The notes under the pieces were generated by a model. It saw nothing but the letters and a program-made list of their open reading frames with translations, was not told the DNA's origin and did no database searches. A stretch of 64,000 bases of DNA from Planctomycetota bacterium (GTDB taxonomy: Bacteria; Planctomycetota; UBA1135; GCA-002686595), in contig SIAI01000008.1 in the NCBI GenBank assembly GCA_009691855.1, forward strand, positions 1-64,000, read 5' to 3'. Below, one piece after another: positions 28,019 to 38,146 of the stretch (position 1 is its first letter; every line of letters starts with the position of its first letter). The position numbers and the translations under genes were made by a program.

Positions 28019-30532
28019 ATGGCCGTGCCGCCGACTCTGGAGCTGGAGAATCTGCTACGCGAGGAGCGCTGGCTGCGGCGCCTGGCGCGGCAGCTCGTCG
28101 TCGATCCCAACGAGGCCGAGGACCTGGTGCAGGACACCTGGGTGGCGGCGCTCTCCGGCCCGCGCGCGGCGGGCGAGCTCACGCGCGCCTGGACCGGCGC
28201 GGTGCTGCGCAACCTGTGGCGCGACCTCCTGCGTGGCCGCGAACGGCGCGAGCGGCGCGAGCGCGCGGTGGCGCGCGACGAGGCCAGCGAGCCGCTGGAC
28301 GAGCTCGCGGCCGAGCTCGAGCTGCGCCAGCTCGTAGGCCGCTGCCTGCTGGAGCTCGCCGAGCCCTACCGCCGTACGCTGACGCTGCGCTTCCTGCGCG
28401 AGCAGTCGCTGAAGGCGCTGGCGAAGAGCGAGGGCATCTCGGTCACGAGCGCGCACGAGCGCGTCGAGCGCGGGCTCCGCGAGCTGCGCGCGCGGCTGGA
28501 TAGCGAACGCGGCGGGCGGAGGTCGTGGGCGCTGGGTTTGATGTTTCTCGCGCGGCCCACGGGTCTCGCGGCGGCGACGGGGCTCGGAGGGCTCGCCATG
28601 GGGACGGGGATCAAGGTCGGGGCGGCGCTGGTCGTGCTCGTGGGGCTCGGCGCGTGGTTCCTGCGTGACGCGCGCGTGGCGCAGGAGGAGACGAGCGTCG
28701 TCGCCGGCGCCGTTCTCGGCGCGCGCGAGCCGGAAGCGGAGCCCGAGCCGCTCGCCACGCTCCCGGCGGCGCGGCGCGAGTCCGTCGCGGAGACGAGCTC
28801 GAACGCTTCGAGCTCCGCGCGCGAAGATGCCCAGGCCAAGCTGCGCGGGCGCGTGCTCGATCCGCTGCGCGCGCCGCTGGCGGGGATCCCGATCGCGCTG
28901 CTCGCTCCCCTGCAGGGGACGGAAGGGCCCGACGTCCCGCAGCAGGCGAGCGCCGCGGATGGCGCGTTCGAGTTCGTGCTCGCCCCCGGCAGCCCGGCCG
29001 ACCTGCAGCCGGTGGCGCTCGACCCCGCGCGCGCGACACTGCAGTGCGAGCAACGGGATGGCGAGTGGCTGCTGGTGCTCACCGGAACGACCTCCCTTGC
29101 GGGTCGAGTCGAGGACGAGGGCGGAATGCCGGTCCCCGGCGCGAGTCTCGCCGTCGACGTCTCGCCGTCCTACTTCCGCGAGCTCGGGATCGCGCAGCCT
29201 TTCGAGCGCAACGGCGGAACCTGGGTGGCCGAGAGCGGAGCGAACGGCGCGTTCGCACTGCCGAACGTGCCCGGCGGGGCGCCCGTGGAGCTCCGCGCCT
29301 GGGCGCCGGATTTCCGCCCGCGGCGCGTCGAACTTCCGGGCCACGACGACCCGGCCCTGCGCGTCGTGCTCGAGCGCCAGCCGGATTCCGTGCCGCTGAC
29401 GGGCTTCGTGCTCGATCCGGCCGGCCGGCCGGTCGAGGGCGCACGCGTCTCGGCCGGCCACGAGATCACGCGCACGGCCGCGGACGGGGGCTTCGCGCTC
29501 TCCTGGCGTCCCCACGACAGCTACGTGATTGTTCGGCCCGACGGTGCGAGCGTGCGCTGGAGCCCGACGCACGTGGCCGCGGTGCACGAGGGCTTCGCGG
29601 CCGCGCGCGCGGAGCTTGCTCAGCTCGACATCGCGCAGCCGATCGTGCTGCGCCTGGGCGAGGACCTCGCGCTCACGGGGCGAGTCGTCGATCCCGCCGG
29701 GCAGCCGCTGGCCGGGGTGGTGCTGTGGCTCTCGAATCCGACGCCCTTCGGACAGGAGCGCGAGGGCGCTGGTTTGGGCGCACCGCTGGCGCTCGAGAAC
29801 GTGCTGCGCCGCGGTGAGCGCGGCGTCGTCACCTCGGCGGAGGGGAGCTTCACGCTCGACGGTCTTCTGCCGCAGGAGTACCGGCTGCTCGCCTACGATC
29901 CGCGCACCACGGTGTGCGGCGGCCCGTTCCCCCTTCCGGCCGGCACGCGGAACGCCGTGCTGGTCCTCGACCGCGAGACCGGGACCGCGCGCGTGGCCGG
30001 CCGGCTCGTCGATGCGGACGGCAACCCGCTGGCCGGAGCGATGGTGCACGCGACGCGTCCGATCTCCGAGGATTTCAGCTACGAGCCGCCGCTGCCCGAG
30101 GGCCTCGACCTCGATCGGACGACCGACGCGGAGGGACGCTTCGAGTTCGAGCGGCTCGCACGCGAGGGGACGAAGCTCGCGTTCATGCATCCGCAGTGTC
30201 TCTGCCTGCAGGTTTCGCTGGAGGGCTTCGCCGACCTCGAGCGGCTCGAGGTCGTCGCGCCGCGCCTGTGCGAACTGCAGATCGATCTCGGCGGGCGGCC
30301 CGAGCTCGCCTCGCGCGCACGCATCCTCGATGCCGACGGGCGTGAGCTCTGGGGGGTCCTGTCCCACGGCTCGTGGATCTCGGCCGAGTCCTCCTTCCCG
30401 ATCCAGGGCAAGTCCGAGGTCGTGCGCGTGTCGCAGGCGGCGGCCACGCTCGTGCTGCTGAAGGGCGGTGAGGAGGTCGCGCGTCTGCCGGTCGCGCTCG
30501 ATCCGGCGCGGCTCACGGTCGTAGGGCCGTAG
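28019..30532 (+). CDS. Membrane-tethered ECF sigma factor fused to carboxypeptidase-regulatory-like domains (copy 3, diverged)
   Basis: 837 residues. Region 2 lies at about 15-80 (PNEAEDLVQDTWVAALSG), region 4 at about 105-170 (LAEPYRRTLTLRFLREQSLK; ISVTSAHERVERGLRELRA), the membrane helix at about 198-215 (GAALVVLVGLGAWFL), then exported regulatory-like units (VLDPLRAPLAGIPIALL, VVDPAGQPLAGVVLWLSNPT). It is clearly more distant from copies 1 and 2 than they are from each other, including in region 4, so it probably recognises a different promoter. ATG 28019 lies 2 nt after a TAGTGT hexamer and has no Shine-Dalgarno. It converges on aroF with only 19 nt between the stops. Confidence 0.8.
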   Translation: MAVPPTLELENLLREERWLRRLARQLVVDPNEAEDLVQDTWVAALSGPRAAGELTRAWTGAVLRNLWRDLLRGRERRERRERAVARDEASEPLDELAAELELRQLVGRCLLELAEPYRRTLTLRFLREQSLKALAKSEGISVTSAHERVERGLRELRARLDSERGGRRSWALGLMFLARPTGLAAATGLGGLAMGTGIKVGAALVVLVGLGAWFLRDARVAQEETSVVAGAVLGAREPEAEPEPLATLPAARRESVAETSSNASSSAREDAQAKLRGRVLDPLRAPLAGIPIALLAPLQGTEGPDVPQQASAADGAFEFVLAPGSPADLQPVALDPARATLQCEQRDGEWLLVLTGTTSLAGRVEDEGGMPVPGASLAVDVSPSYFRELGIAQPFERNGGTWVAESGANGAFALPNVPGGAPVELRAWAPDFRPRRVELPGHDDPALRVVLERQPDSVPLTGFVLDPAGRPVEGARVSAGHEITRTAADGGFALSWRPHDSYVIVRPDGASVRWSPTHVAAVHEGFAAARAELAQLDIAQPIVLRLGEDLALTGRVVDPAGQPLAGVVLWLSNPTPFGQEREGAGLGAPLALENVLRRGERGVVTSAEGSFTLDGLLPQEYRLLAYDPRTTVCGGPFPLPAGTRNAVLVLDRETGTARVAGRLVDADGNPLAGAMVHATRPISEDFSYEPPLPEGLDLDRTTDAEGRFEFERLAREGTKLAFMHPQCLCLQVSLEGFADLERLEVVAPRLCELQIDLGGRPELASRARILDADGRELWGVLSHGSWISAESSFPIQGKSEVVRVSQAAATLVLLKGGEEVARLPVALDPARLTVVGP

Positions 30533-30551
30533 GCGCGCGACGGCGAGCCCT

Positions 30552-31580
30552 TCACGGGCGGACGCGGTGCATCTCGCGACCGAGAGCCGGCGCCAGCACG
30601 CGCAGCTCGTCCATCAGCTGCGCGAAGCCCGCGAACGTCAGGCTCTGCGGGCCGTCGGAGAGCGCCGTGGCCGGATCGGGATGGACCTCGATCAAGAGTC
30701 CGTCCGCGCCGGCGGCGAGCGCGGCCTTGGCCAGCGGCGGCACCAGCGCGCGCACGCCCGTGCCGTGGCTCGGGTCGGCGACGACCGGCAGGTGGCTCTT
30801 CTGCTTCAACAGCGGGATCGCCGCCAGATCGAGCGTGTTGCGCGTCTCACGCACGAAGGTGCGGATGCCGCGCTCGCACAGGATCACGTCGGGGTTGCCG
30901 GCGGCGAGCACGTACTCGGCGGCGAGCAGCAGTTCTTCGAGCGTGGCCACCAGGCCGCGCTTCAGGAGCACGGGCCGTTCGCACTCGCCCACGGCCGAGA
31001 GCAGGCGGAAGTTCTGCATGTTGCGGGCGCCGATCTGCAGCACGTCGGCGTGTTTCGCCACCAGCGCCACGTCCTCGGGCGCGACGACCTCGGTGACGAT
31101 CGGCAGACCGTGCGCGCGACCGGCCGCGGCCATGAGCTCCAGGCCCTCCTCGCCCAGGCCCTGGAAGCTGTAGGGCGAGGTGCGCGGCTTGAACGCGCCG
31201 CCGCGCAGGATGCGCGCGCCGGCCGCGGCCACCGCGCGCGCGGTGGCGAAGATCTGCGCCTCGTTCTCGACCGCGCAGGGTCCGGCCATCACGATGGCTT
31301 CCGCACCGCCGAACACGAACGAGCCCACGCGCACCACGCTCGATTCGGCGCGGTAGGCGCGCGAGGCCAGCGCGTAGGGCACGCTGGTGGCACGGATCTC
31401 GGCCACGGCGGGATGGGCGGCGAGCTCGCGCGCGAAGCCGGGCAGCTCCTCGCCCAGCACGCCGACCCACTCCTCGCCGCCGCTCTTGTCCAGGTGCACG
31501 CGCAGGCCGCGCGCCTCGATCAGAGAAACGAGCTGCGCCTTGTCGCGCAGCGAGACGGAAGGCTTCAGGACGGCGATCAT
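30552..31580 (-). CDS. aroF: 3-deoxy-D-arabino-heptulosonate 7-phosphate (DAHP) synthase, type I-beta
   Basis: 342 residues. It condenses phosphoenolpyruvate with erythrose 4-phosphate, the first step of the shikimate pathway. An N-terminal ferredoxin-like/ACT-like regulatory domain (about 1-75) precedes the barrel, as in the Thermotoga-type enzymes. Barrel motifs include [38 protein letters not shown] and [10 protein letters not shown], which supply the phosphate, PEP and metal ligands. It is the last gene of the trp operon, with its ATG overlapping the trpA stop (ATGA). Placing the entry enzyme under the trp attenuator would raise chorismate supply when charged tRNA-Trp is low. The N-terminal domain makes feedback inhibition likely, though the effector cannot be read. 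Confidence 0.95.
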   Translation of the reverse strand: MIAVLKPSVSLRDKAQLVSLIEARGLRVHLDKSGGEEWVGVLGEELPGFARELAAHPAVAEIRATSVPYALASRAYRAESSVVRVGSFVFGGAEAIVMAGPCAVENEAQIFATARAVAAAGARILRGGAFKPRTSPYSFQGLGEEGLELMAAAGRAHGLPIVTEVVAPEDVALVAKHADVLQIGARNMQNFRLLSAVGECERPVLLKRGLVATLEELLLAAEYVLAAGNPDVILCERGIRTFVRETRNTLDLAAIPLLKQKSHLPVVADPSHGTGVRALVPPLAKAALAAGADGLLIEVHPDPATALSDGPQSLTFAGFAQLMDELRVLAPALGREMHRVRP

Positions 31581-32365
31581 GGCGTGGCTCCGGCCAGGGT
31601 GGCCGCGTACAGGGACTCGAGGAGCAGCGTGGGGTCGTCGCCCCGCGCCAGGAGTTCGATCAGCGCGCTGCCGACGACCACGCCGTCGCACTGGTTGGCC
31701 AGCGCGCGCACCTGCGCCGGCTCGCGCACGCCGAAGCCGGCGCACACGGGAAGCGGCGACAGCTCGCGCAGCGCGCGCAGGTAGGCCGCGATGGCGAGCG
31801 GCTCGGCGCGTGCGCCGGTGATGCCCGCGCGCGTTACGGCGTACAGGAAGCCGCGGCTGGCGTGGGCGATCTCCCGCGCGCGCGCGAGGGGTGTGAGCGG
31901 GGTCACCAGCTGCACCAACGCGAGCCCGTGCGCGTCGGCGAGCGCGCGCAGCTCGGCGCCCTCCTCCAGCGGCACGTCGGGCACGATCAGGCCCGCGAAG
32001 CCGGCCGCGGCGAGCTCGCGCAGCGCGCGCTCGAGACCCACGGCGAGCAGCGGGTTCAGGTAGCTCATCAGCACCAGGCTGGCCTGGTGCTGTGCGCGCG
32101 TGCGCTTGGCCAGCGCGCACACCCAGGCGAAGTCGATGCCGTTGGCCAGAGCCGTGCGCGCCGCCGCGGCGATCACCGGCCCGTCGGCGGTGGGATCCGA
32201 GAAGGGCAGGCCGAGCTCGATCACGTCCGCGCGCCGCGCGACGCGCAGCAAGAGTTCGTCGAAGCCGCGCGGTTCGGGGAAGCCCGCCATCAAGTAGGGC
32301 AGCAGCGCCAGCCGTCCCTGGGCGCGCGCGGCGGCGAGGCGCCCTGCGAGATTGGTAGCGGTCAC
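31577..32365 (-). CDS. trpA: Tryptophan synthase alpha chain
   Basis: 262 residues. It cleaves indole-3-glycerol phosphate to indole and glyceraldehyde 3-phosphate and passes indole to TrpB. Visible signatures are PYLMAGFPE, the catalytic Asp in [14 protein letters not shown] (with the upstream Glu being the other catalytic acid candidate), [20 protein letters not shown] and [12 protein letters not shown] 32365 overlaps the TGA of trpB, and its own stop overlaps the aroF start. The length is typical. Confidence 0.95.
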   Translation of the reverse strand: MTATNLAGRLAAARAQGRLALLPYLMAGFPEPRGFDELLLRVARRADVIELGLPFSDPTADGPVIAAAARTALANGIDFAWVCALAKRTRAQHQASLVLMSYLNPLLAVGLERALRELAAAGFAGLIVPDVPLEEGAELRALADAHGLALVQLVTPLTPLARAREIAHASRGFLYAVTRAGITGARAEPLAIAAYLRALRELSPLPVCAGFGVREPAQVRALANQCDGVVVGSALIELLARGDDPTLLLESLYAATLAGATP

Positions 32366-33558
32366 CGCGCACCTCCCGCTGCGGCCAGGATCCCCAGGTC
32401 CTTGTCGCCGCGGCCCGAGCAGCACACCAGGACGCGCGCACCCGGATGCTCGGCCGCGTGGCGCCGCGCGCCGGCCAGCGCGTGCGCCGATTCGAGCGCC
32501 GGCAGGATGCCCTCCAGCGCGCAGCACTCGCGCAGGGCCGCGAGCGCCTCGTCGTCGCTGGCGGCGATGTAGCGCGCGCGGCCCGACTCCTTCAGGTACG
32601 CGTGTTCGGGGCCGACGCCGGGATAGTCGAGGCCGGCCGAGATCGAGTGCGTCTCATGCACCTGACCGCGCTCGTCCTGCAGCAGGTAGGAGTACGCGCC
32701 GTGTAGCACGCCGGGCCGGCCGAAGCTGAGCGTCGCGCCGTGCGCGCCGGCCTCTGTGCCGCGACCGCCGGCCTCGACGCCGAGCAGCTCGACCGCCGCG
32801 TCGTCGCGGAAGCCGGCGAACAGGCCGATGGCGTTCGAGCCGCCGCCCACGCAGGCCAGCGCGGCGTCGGGCAATGCTCCGGCCGCCTCCAGCATCTGCG
32901 CGCGCGCTTCGCGGCCGATCACCGCCTGCAGCTCGCGCACCAGCGCGGGATACGGATGGGGGCCGACGACCGAGCCGAGCAGGTAGTACGTGCCCTCGGG
33001 ATCGCCGGACCAGTCGCGCAGGGCCTCGTCGATCGCCGCGCGCAGCGTGGCGTCGAGCGCGTGCACGGGCACGACCTCGGCGCCGAAGAGCTGCATGCGC
33101 TGCACGTTGAGCGCCTGACGCTCGACGTCGACCGCGCCCATGTACACGCGGCAGGCCAGGCCCAGACGCGCGCAGGCCGCGGCGGTCGCCACGCCGTGCT
33201 GGCCCGCGCCGGTCTCGGCGATCACGCGCCGCTTGCCCATGCGCTTCGCCAGCAGCGCCTGGCCGAGCGCGTTGTTGATCTTGTGCGCGCCGGTGTGCGC
33301 GAGGTCCTCGCGCTTCAGCCACAGCTCGCAGCCGTAGCGCTCGCCGAGGCGCGCGGCGCGCGTCAGCGGCGTCGGCCGGCCGACCCAGCTCTTGCGCTCG
33401 GCCTCGAGCTCGGCCTGGAACGCGCTCGTGTGCAGGTGCTCGTCCAGGGCGCGCTCGAGCGCGTGCAGCGCGCCGATCAGGATCTCGGGCACATAGCGGC
33501 CGCCGAAGCGGCCGTAGCGGCCGGCGAGGGGGACGTCGGGGACGGGTGCGGGCTTCAT
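32362..33558 (-). CDS. trpB: Tryptophan synthase beta chain
   Basis: 398 residues. PLP enzyme joining indole and serine to make tryptophan. The PLP lysine is in [14 protein letters not shown]; the phosphate-binding loop is [10 protein letters not shown]; other family marks are [10 protein letters not shown] at the N-terminus and [12 protein letters not shown]. The start at 33558 gives the normal N-terminus of canonical TrpB1 ([12 protein letters not shown]), so this is the partner of TrpA, not the TrpB2 type. ATG overlaps the trpF stop. Confidence 0.97.
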   Translation of the reverse strand: MKPAPVPDVPLAGRYGRFGGRYVPEILIGALHALERALDEHLHTSAFQAELEAERKSWVGRPTPLTRAARLGERYGCELWLKREDLAHTGAHKINNALGQALLAKRMGKRRVIAETGAGQHGVATAAACARLGLACRVYMGAVDVERQALNVQRMQLFGAEVVPVHALDATLRAAIDEALRDWSGDPEGTYYLLGSVVGPHPYPALVRELQAVIGREARAQMLEAAGALPDAALACVGGGSNAIGLFAGFRDDAAVELLGVEAGGRGTEAGAHGATLSFGRPGVLHGAYSYLLQDERGQVHETHSISAGLDYPGVGPEHAYLKESGRARYIAASDDEALAALRECCALEGILPALESAHALAGARRHAAEHPGARVLVCCSGRGDKDLGILAAAGGAR

Positions 33559-34208
33559 CGCGGGGGCTCCTCTTGGCTGAGTCCGGTCTCGAGCGTGCGC
33601 GCCGCGCGCACGAAGGCGTGCACGAGGGCGGGATCCTTCTGGCCGCGGACGCGCTCGACGCCCGAGCTCACGTCCACGGCGAACGGCCGCACGGCGCGGA
33701 TGCGCGCGGCGACGTTGGCGGGCGTCAGGCCGCCGGCGAGCACGAGCGCGTGGCGCGCGGCGAGTTCCTGGGCGCGGGCGAGCTCCACCAGCTCGCCCTG
33801 ACCGCCGCCGCGCGTGCCGTCGAGCACGAAGGCGCCGCGCAGCGAGGCGCCAGCGGAAGGCGCGAGGCGCAGGGCCGCGGCGCGCTGGGCGAGGTCGGCG
33901 CCATCGCGCAGCATCGGCAGCGCGAACACCCCGCGCTCCAGCGGCGGCCAGTCGGAGTCGGCCTCGGCCTGCAGCGCATCGACGCCGAGTTCCAGGGCCT
34001 GCTCCAGCTCGGCGCGCGTGGCGCGCGCGAAGACGGCCACGCGCTCGATCCCGGGCGGGACGAGGCGCAGCAGCTCGCGCGCCGCGGCCAGCGTGAGGCG
34101 GCGCGGCGAGGGCGCGAGCACGAAGCCCAGCGCGTCCGCGCCCGCCGCGCAGGCGGCCTCGACTGCGGCGGCATCGTTCAGGCCGCAGATCTTGATGCGC
34201 AGCCTCAT
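33555..34208 (-). CDS. trpF: Phosphoribosylanthranilate isomerase
   Basis: 217 residues. Amadori rearrangement of N-(5-phosphoribosyl)anthranilate, the third step of tryptophan synthesis. [14 protein letters not shown] carries the catalytic Cys, [13 protein letters not shown] the substrate loop, and the C-terminal [10 protein letters not shown] plus VDVSSGVER carry the phosphate-binding Gly and catalytic Asp. It lies between trpC and trpB with 4-nt overlaps on both sides. TrpF is a separate protein here, not fused to TrpC as in enterobacteria. Confidence 0.95.
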   Translation of the reverse strand: MRLRIKICGLNDAAAVEAACAAGADALGFVLAPSPRRLTLAAARELLRLVPPGIERVAVFARATRAELEQALELGVDALQAEADSDWPPLERGVFALPMLRDGADLAQRAAALRLAPSAGASLRGAFVLDGTRGGGQGELVELARAQELAARHALVLAGGLTPANVAARIRAVRPFAVDVSSGVERVRGQKDPALVHAFVRAARTLETGLSQEEPPR

Positions 34209-35047
34209 CGCGGGCCTCCGCGGACACCCGTACGACCGGCCGCGAGCAGGGCGCGCGCGCTCGCCAGGGGAGCGGCGCTGGTCATCAGCGCGCTGCCCAC
34301 CAGCGCCAGACGGTAGCCGAGCGCGGCCGCGGCGTGCGCGTGCTCGGGAGTCGTGATGCCGCTCTCGGCCACGCTGGGCGCGCCGTCCGGGAGGTGTGGC
34401 GCGAGCTGCTCCAGGCGCGTCGGATCGACCTGCAGCGTGCGCAGGTCGCGCGTGTTCACGCCCACCAGGAGCGGCGGCCGTGCGCGTCCGTCGAGCACGC
34501 GCCGCGCGCGCTCCAGATCGGCGCGGTCGAAGGCCTCCAGCAGCACGAACAGGCCCGCCGCGCGCGCCTCGGCCAGCGAGGCCTCGAGCGCCTCGTCGTC
34601 CAGCAGGCACAGGATCAGCAGCACGCCGCTGGCGCCGTGCGCGCGCGCCTCCAGCACCTGCAGCGGAGCGACGAGGAAGTCCTTGCGCAGCACCGGCACC
34701 GACACCGCGCGCGCGGCCGCGGCGAGGTGCGTCAGGCGTCCGGCGAAGCGCGTCGGCTCGGTGAGCACCGACAGCGCGCAGGCCCCGGCCGCGGCGTAGA
34801 CGCGCGCGCGCTGGGCCGCCTCGCCGGCGCTGGCAGAGCGCGTCAGGGCTCCCGCGGCGGGAGAGACGAACTTGACCTCGGCCAGCAGGTCGAAGCCGCG
34901 CGGCGCGAGCACCAGCGGGAGCGGCGGCCGAGCGCTCCGGCCCCGGCGCTCCAGCTCGGCACGCCCGACGCGCGTGGCCAAACGCCGTGCGCGCGCGCGG
35001 CTGGCGCGCGCCATCTGCGCCAGGAAGTCGGAGGCCAGCTCCTTCAC
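34205..35047 (-). CDS. trpC: Indole-3-glycerol phosphate synthase
   Basis: 280 residues. Ring closure of CdRP to indole-3-glycerol phosphate. Core motifs are present in order: [13 protein letters not shown] (catalytic Lys in AEVK), [20 protein letters not shown] (catalytic Lys), [12 protein letters not shown], and VAESGI for the catalytic Glu. The usual AEVKRxSPS is AEVKFVSPA, a mild deviation at the phosphate-side residues. GTG start overlaps the trpD stop (GTGA). Confidence 0.94.
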   Translation of the reverse strand: MKELASDFLAQMARASRARARRLATRVGRAELERRGRSARPPLPLVLAPRGFDLLAEVKFVSPAAGALTRSASAGEAAQRARVYAAAGACALSVLTEPTRFAGRLTHLAAAARAVSVPVLRKDFLVAPLQVLEARAHGASGVLLILCLLDDEALEASLAEARAAGLFVLLEAFDRADLERARRVLDGRARPPLLVGVNTRDLRTLQVDPTRLEQLAPHLPDGAPSVAESGITTPEHAHAAAALGYRLALVGSALMTSAAPLASARALLAAGRTGVRGGPR

Positions 35048-36084
35048 GCGCCACCCCCGCGGCGCAGTTGCGCGAGAAAGCGCGTCGCGCGGCCATCATC
35101 GAGGGCCGCGGCGGCGGCGCGCAGGGCCGCGCGCGGTTCGCGCTCGAGCTCCACCAAGAGCAGCACGAGGGCCGCGTTCAGGCACAGCGCGTCGCGCAGC
35201 GGGCCGTGCTCGCGGCCGTCGAACAGGCTCACGGTGCGCGCGGCGTTCTCGCGCGCGTCGCCGCCGGCGAGGTCGGCGGGCCGCGCGCGCTGCAGGCCGA
35301 AGTCCTCGGGTGTGAGGCGCTCCTCACGCACGCCGGCGGGGGTCACCGCGAAGAGCAGGAACGGAGTGCAGGGCGTGGCCTCGTCGAAGCCCTCGCCGTG
35401 CACCACGAAGGCGCGCGGGATGCCGAGCGCGTGGGCCGCCTGCGCCAGCTGCGCGGCCAGCGGCGCGCGCGCGGCGCCGATCAGCTGGTGGCTCGGCCGC
35501 GCCGGGTTCAAGAGCGGGCCGAGCAGGTTGAAGATCGTGCGCACGCCGAGCTCGCGCCGCAGCGCGCCCAGGCTCGCCAGCGCCGGATGGAAGTGCGGCG
35601 CGAACAGGAACACGAAGCCCTGGCGGGCGAGCTCGGCCGCGGCGGCGTCGGGCTCGGACGGCAACGCCAGGCCGAGGGCCTCGATCAGGTCGGCGCTGCC
35701 GCAGCGCGACGAGACGGCGCGGTTGCCGTGCTTCGCCACGGGCACACCCAGCGCGGCGACGAGCAGCGCCGTGGCCGTCGAGAGGTTGAAGCTCTGCGTG
35801 CCGTCGCCGCCGGTGCCGCAGGTGTCGACGCACACGCGCTCCGGCGCGCGCGACACGAGGCGCGCGCGCTGCAGCATGCCGCGCGCGAAGCCCGCCAGCT
35901 CGGCCGGTGTCTCGCCCTTGGCGCGCAGCGCCGTCAGCAGCGCCGCCTGGAGCGTGGGCGGCGTGCCGCTGGCCAGCAGGTCGGTCAGGGCGTTCTCGGC
36001 GGCCTCGCTGCCGAGGGCGTCGCCGTTCAGCAGCCGTTCGAGCGTCGCCGTCAGGCGCGCGCGCGAGTCGAGGACCAGCGTCAT
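35044..36084 (-). CDS. trpD: Anthranilate phosphoribosyltransferase
   Basis: 346 residues. Transfers phosphoribosyl from PRPP to anthranilate. The glycine-rich PRPP motif is DTCGTGGDGTQSFNLST, followed by KHGNRAVSSRCGSADLIEALG, and FLFAPHFHPAL plus RTIFNLLGPLLNPA, all standard. It is a stand-alone protein, not fused to TrpG. The ATG overlaps the trpG stop. Confidence 0.96.
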   Translation of the reverse strand: MTLVLDSRARLTATLERLLNGDALGSEAAENALTDLLASGTPPTLQAALLTALRAKGETPAELAGFARGMLQRARLVSRAPERVCVDTCGTGGDGTQSFNLSTATALLVAALGVPVAKHGNRAVSSRCGSADLIEALGLALPSEPDAAAAELARQGFVFLFAPHFHPALASLGALRRELGVRTIFNLLGPLLNPARPSHQLIGAARAPLAAQLAQAAHALGIPRAFVVHGEGFDEATPCTPFLLFAVTPAGVREERLTPEDFGLQRARPADLAGGDARENAARTVSLFDGREHGPLRDALCLNAALVLLLVELEREPRAALRAAAAALDDGRATRFLAQLRRGGGA

Positions 36085-36683
36085 CGGCTCGGCTCCGCTG
36101 CGCGCGCCGGTTGCAGCGCGAGGAAGCCGGCCAAGAGGCGCGCGCCGCGCGGCGTGAGCACGCTCTCGGGATGGAACTGCACACCCTCGATCGGCAGGGT
36201 GCGGTGGCGCAGGCCCATGACCTCGCCCTCGGCCGTCCAGGCGCTGATCTCGAGCTCGGGCGCCAGGCCCCGCTCGCTCACGCATAGCGAGTGGTAGCGG
36301 CCAGCGACGAGCGGGTTGGGGAGGCCGCGGAAGATCCCACGGCCGTCGTGCCACACCCGCGAGCTCTTGCCGTGCACCGGCTTGGCCGCACGCGAGACCA
36401 GGCCGCCGAAGCGCGCCCCGATCGCCTGGTGTCCGAGGCACACGCCCAGGATCGGCACGCGCTCCAGGAACGCGTCCAGGATCGCGGGCGTGATGCCGGC
36501 GTGCTGCGGGCTGCCGGGACCCGGCGAGAGCACGAGGTGCGTGGGCGCATGGGCGTGGGCCGCGGCGAGATCGAGCTCGTCGTTGCGCGCCACGCGCACC
36601 TCGGCCCCCAGCACGCGCAGCGCCTGCACCAGGTTGAAGGTGAAGGAGTCGTGGTTGTCGATCAGCAGCACGCGCGCGCTCAC
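36081..36683 (-). CDS. trpG: Anthranilate synthase glutamine amidotransferase subunit
   Basis: 200 residues, class I amidotransferase supplying ammonia to TrpE. LLIDNHDSFTFNLVQAL marks the N-terminus, GVCLGHQAIG holds the catalytic Cys, and GVQFHPESVLTP the His-Glu pair. GTG 36683 overlaps the trpE stop. No separate pabA is visible in the window, so it may also serve p-aminobenzoate synthesis; that is inference. Confidence 0.95.
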   Translation of the reverse strand: MSARVLLIDNHDSFTFNLVQALRVLGAEVRVARNDELDLAAAHAHAPTHLVLSPGPGSPQHAGITPAILDAFLERVPILGVCLGHQAIGARFGGLVSRAAKPVHGKSSRVWHDGRGIFRGLPNPLVAGRYHSLCVSERGLAPELEISAWTAEGEVMGLRHRTLPIEGVQFHPESVLTPRGARLLAGFLALQPARAAEPSR

Positions 36684-38062
36684 GACAGGCCTTCCTGGGC
36701 GAGCTCGAGCGCCGCGCGCATGGCCGCGCCCTTGGCCAGGATCTCGTCGTATTCTCGTTCGTGCACGCTGTCGGCCACGATCCCGGCCCCGGCCTGGTAG
36801 TGGTATTCGCCGTGCTCGAGGAAGAAGGTGCGGATCGAGAGCGCCTGGTCGAGCGCGCCGCCGTGGCCGAAGTAGCCGAGCGTGCCGCCGTACAAGCCGC
36901 GCGGCTCGGGCTCGAGCGCGTCGATCCACTCCAGCGCGCGGCGCTTGGGCGCGCCGACCACCGTACCGGCCGGGAAGCACGCCGCCAGGCAGTCGAAGGC
37001 ATCGGCGGGTTCCTCGAGTGTGCCGCTGACGCCGCTGACGAGGTGCATCACGTGGCTGTAGCGCTCGACCGAACGGTAGGGCGCGACCGCGATCGTGCCC
37101 GGCCGCGCCACGCGCCCGAGGTCGTTGCGCGCGAGATCGACCAGCATGACGTGCTCGGCGGCCTCCTTGGGATCGGCCAGCAGCTCGAGCTCGAGCGCGC
37201 GGTCGCGAGTTTCGTCGGCCCCGCGCGGGCGCGTGCCGGCGATCGGCTGCAGCGTGGCCCGGCCGTGCTGCAGGCGCACCAGCGCCTCGGGCGAGGCGCC
37301 GACCACGGCCAGCTCGTCGAACTCGAACAGCGACATGTAGGGCGAGGGATTCAGCAGCCGTAGCGCACGGTACAGCTCGAGCGGCTCGAGCTCGCAGCGC
37401 CCGCGGAAGGAACTCGACAGCACCAGCTGGTAGAGCTCGCCGTCGAGGATCGCCTCGTGCACGCGCGCGGCGCGCTCCAGGAAGTCCGCGCGCGAGAGCC
37501 CGGCGCGTGGCGCGTCGGCACGGCCGGGGACGCGCGCCGGCGGCAGGGGACCGGCCAGCAGGCGGCGCACCTCGCCGCGCAGCTCGCGGCGCTCGCCCGC
37601 GTCGCCGGCGGTGAGCAGCGCCGCCGCGCGCCGATGGTGGTCGAACACCAGCAGTGCGCGCGGGGCCAGCAGCTTCAGCTCGGTGCGCCCGTCGCGCGCC
37701 GGGCCCAGGCGCTCGAAGCGGCGCGCGAGCTCGAAGCCCAGCACACCCACCAGGCCGCCGCGGAAGGGCAGCTCGAGCTCGCCCTCGGCCGCCAGCACCG
37801 GCGCCGCGTCGAGCGCCCGGCGCAGCTCGCGCAGAAGCTCCGCGGCGCCGACGGGCTGCGCGATGCGTGTTCCGTTGCGTAGCAGCCCGCGGCCGTCGAG
37901 CGTGTACTCGTCGGCCGCGCCGAAGCCGAGGAAGGAGTAGCGCGCCGCGTGGGCGGGGCCGGCCGCGCTCTCCAGCAGGAAGCGTGGGCGCAGGGGCGCG
38001 AGTTTCTTGTAGGCCGAAACCGGGGTGTCCAGGTCGGCGGCGAGATCGAAGGGTGCTTGCAT
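36680..38062 (-). CDS. trpE: Anthranilate synthase component I
   Basis: 460 residues. Converts chorismate and ammonia to anthranilate. The tryptophan feedback motif LLES is present at RFLLESAAGP. The chorismate-binding domain shows LNPSPYMSLFEF, ASPEALVRL, PIAGTRPRGADE, LVDLARNDLGRVA, HLVSGVSGTL, GAPKRRALE and YGGTLGYFG. It is the first structural gene of the operon, 45 nt beyond the attenuator hairpin. No Shine-Dalgarno precedes the ATG. Both feedback inhibition and attenuation are therefore supported by sequence. Confidence 0.96.
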   Translation of the reverse strand: MQAPFDLAADLDTPVSAYKKLAPLRPRFLLESAAGPAHAARYSFLGFGAADEYTLDGRGLLRNGTRIAQPVGAAELLRELRRALDAAPVLAAEGELELPFRGGLVGVLGFELARRFERLGPARDGRTELKLLAPRALLVFDHHRRAAALLTAGDAGERRELRGEVRRLLAGPLPPARVPGRADAPRAGLSRADFLERAARVHEAILDGELYQLVLSSSFRGRCELEPLELYRALRLLNPSPYMSLFEFDELAVVGASPEALVRLQHGRATLQPIAGTRPRGADETRDRALELELLADPKEAAEHVMLVDLARNDLGRVARPGTIAVAPYRSVERYSHVMHLVSGVSGTLEEPADAFDCLAACFPAGTVVGAPKRRALEWIDALEPEPRGLYGGTLGYFGHGGALDQALSIRTFFLEHGEYHYQAGAGIVADSVHEREYDEILAKGAAMRAALELAQEGLS

Positions 38063-38106
38063 GGTCGGGTCTGGGTGTGAGGACCGGGCGACCGGACGCG
38101 GGCACG

Positions 38107-38146
38107 AAAAAACCCACCTCCGGGAGAGCCCCGAGAAGGTGGGTTT
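38107..38146 (-). terminator. trp attenuator: rho-independent terminator (segments 3 and 4)
   Basis: On the minus strand AACCCACCT pairs with AGGTGGGTT around a GC-rich upper stem, and the 3' arm runs straight into six T residues (38107-38112). It is the clearest intrinsic terminator in the window and lies before, not after, the operon. Confidence 0.9.
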
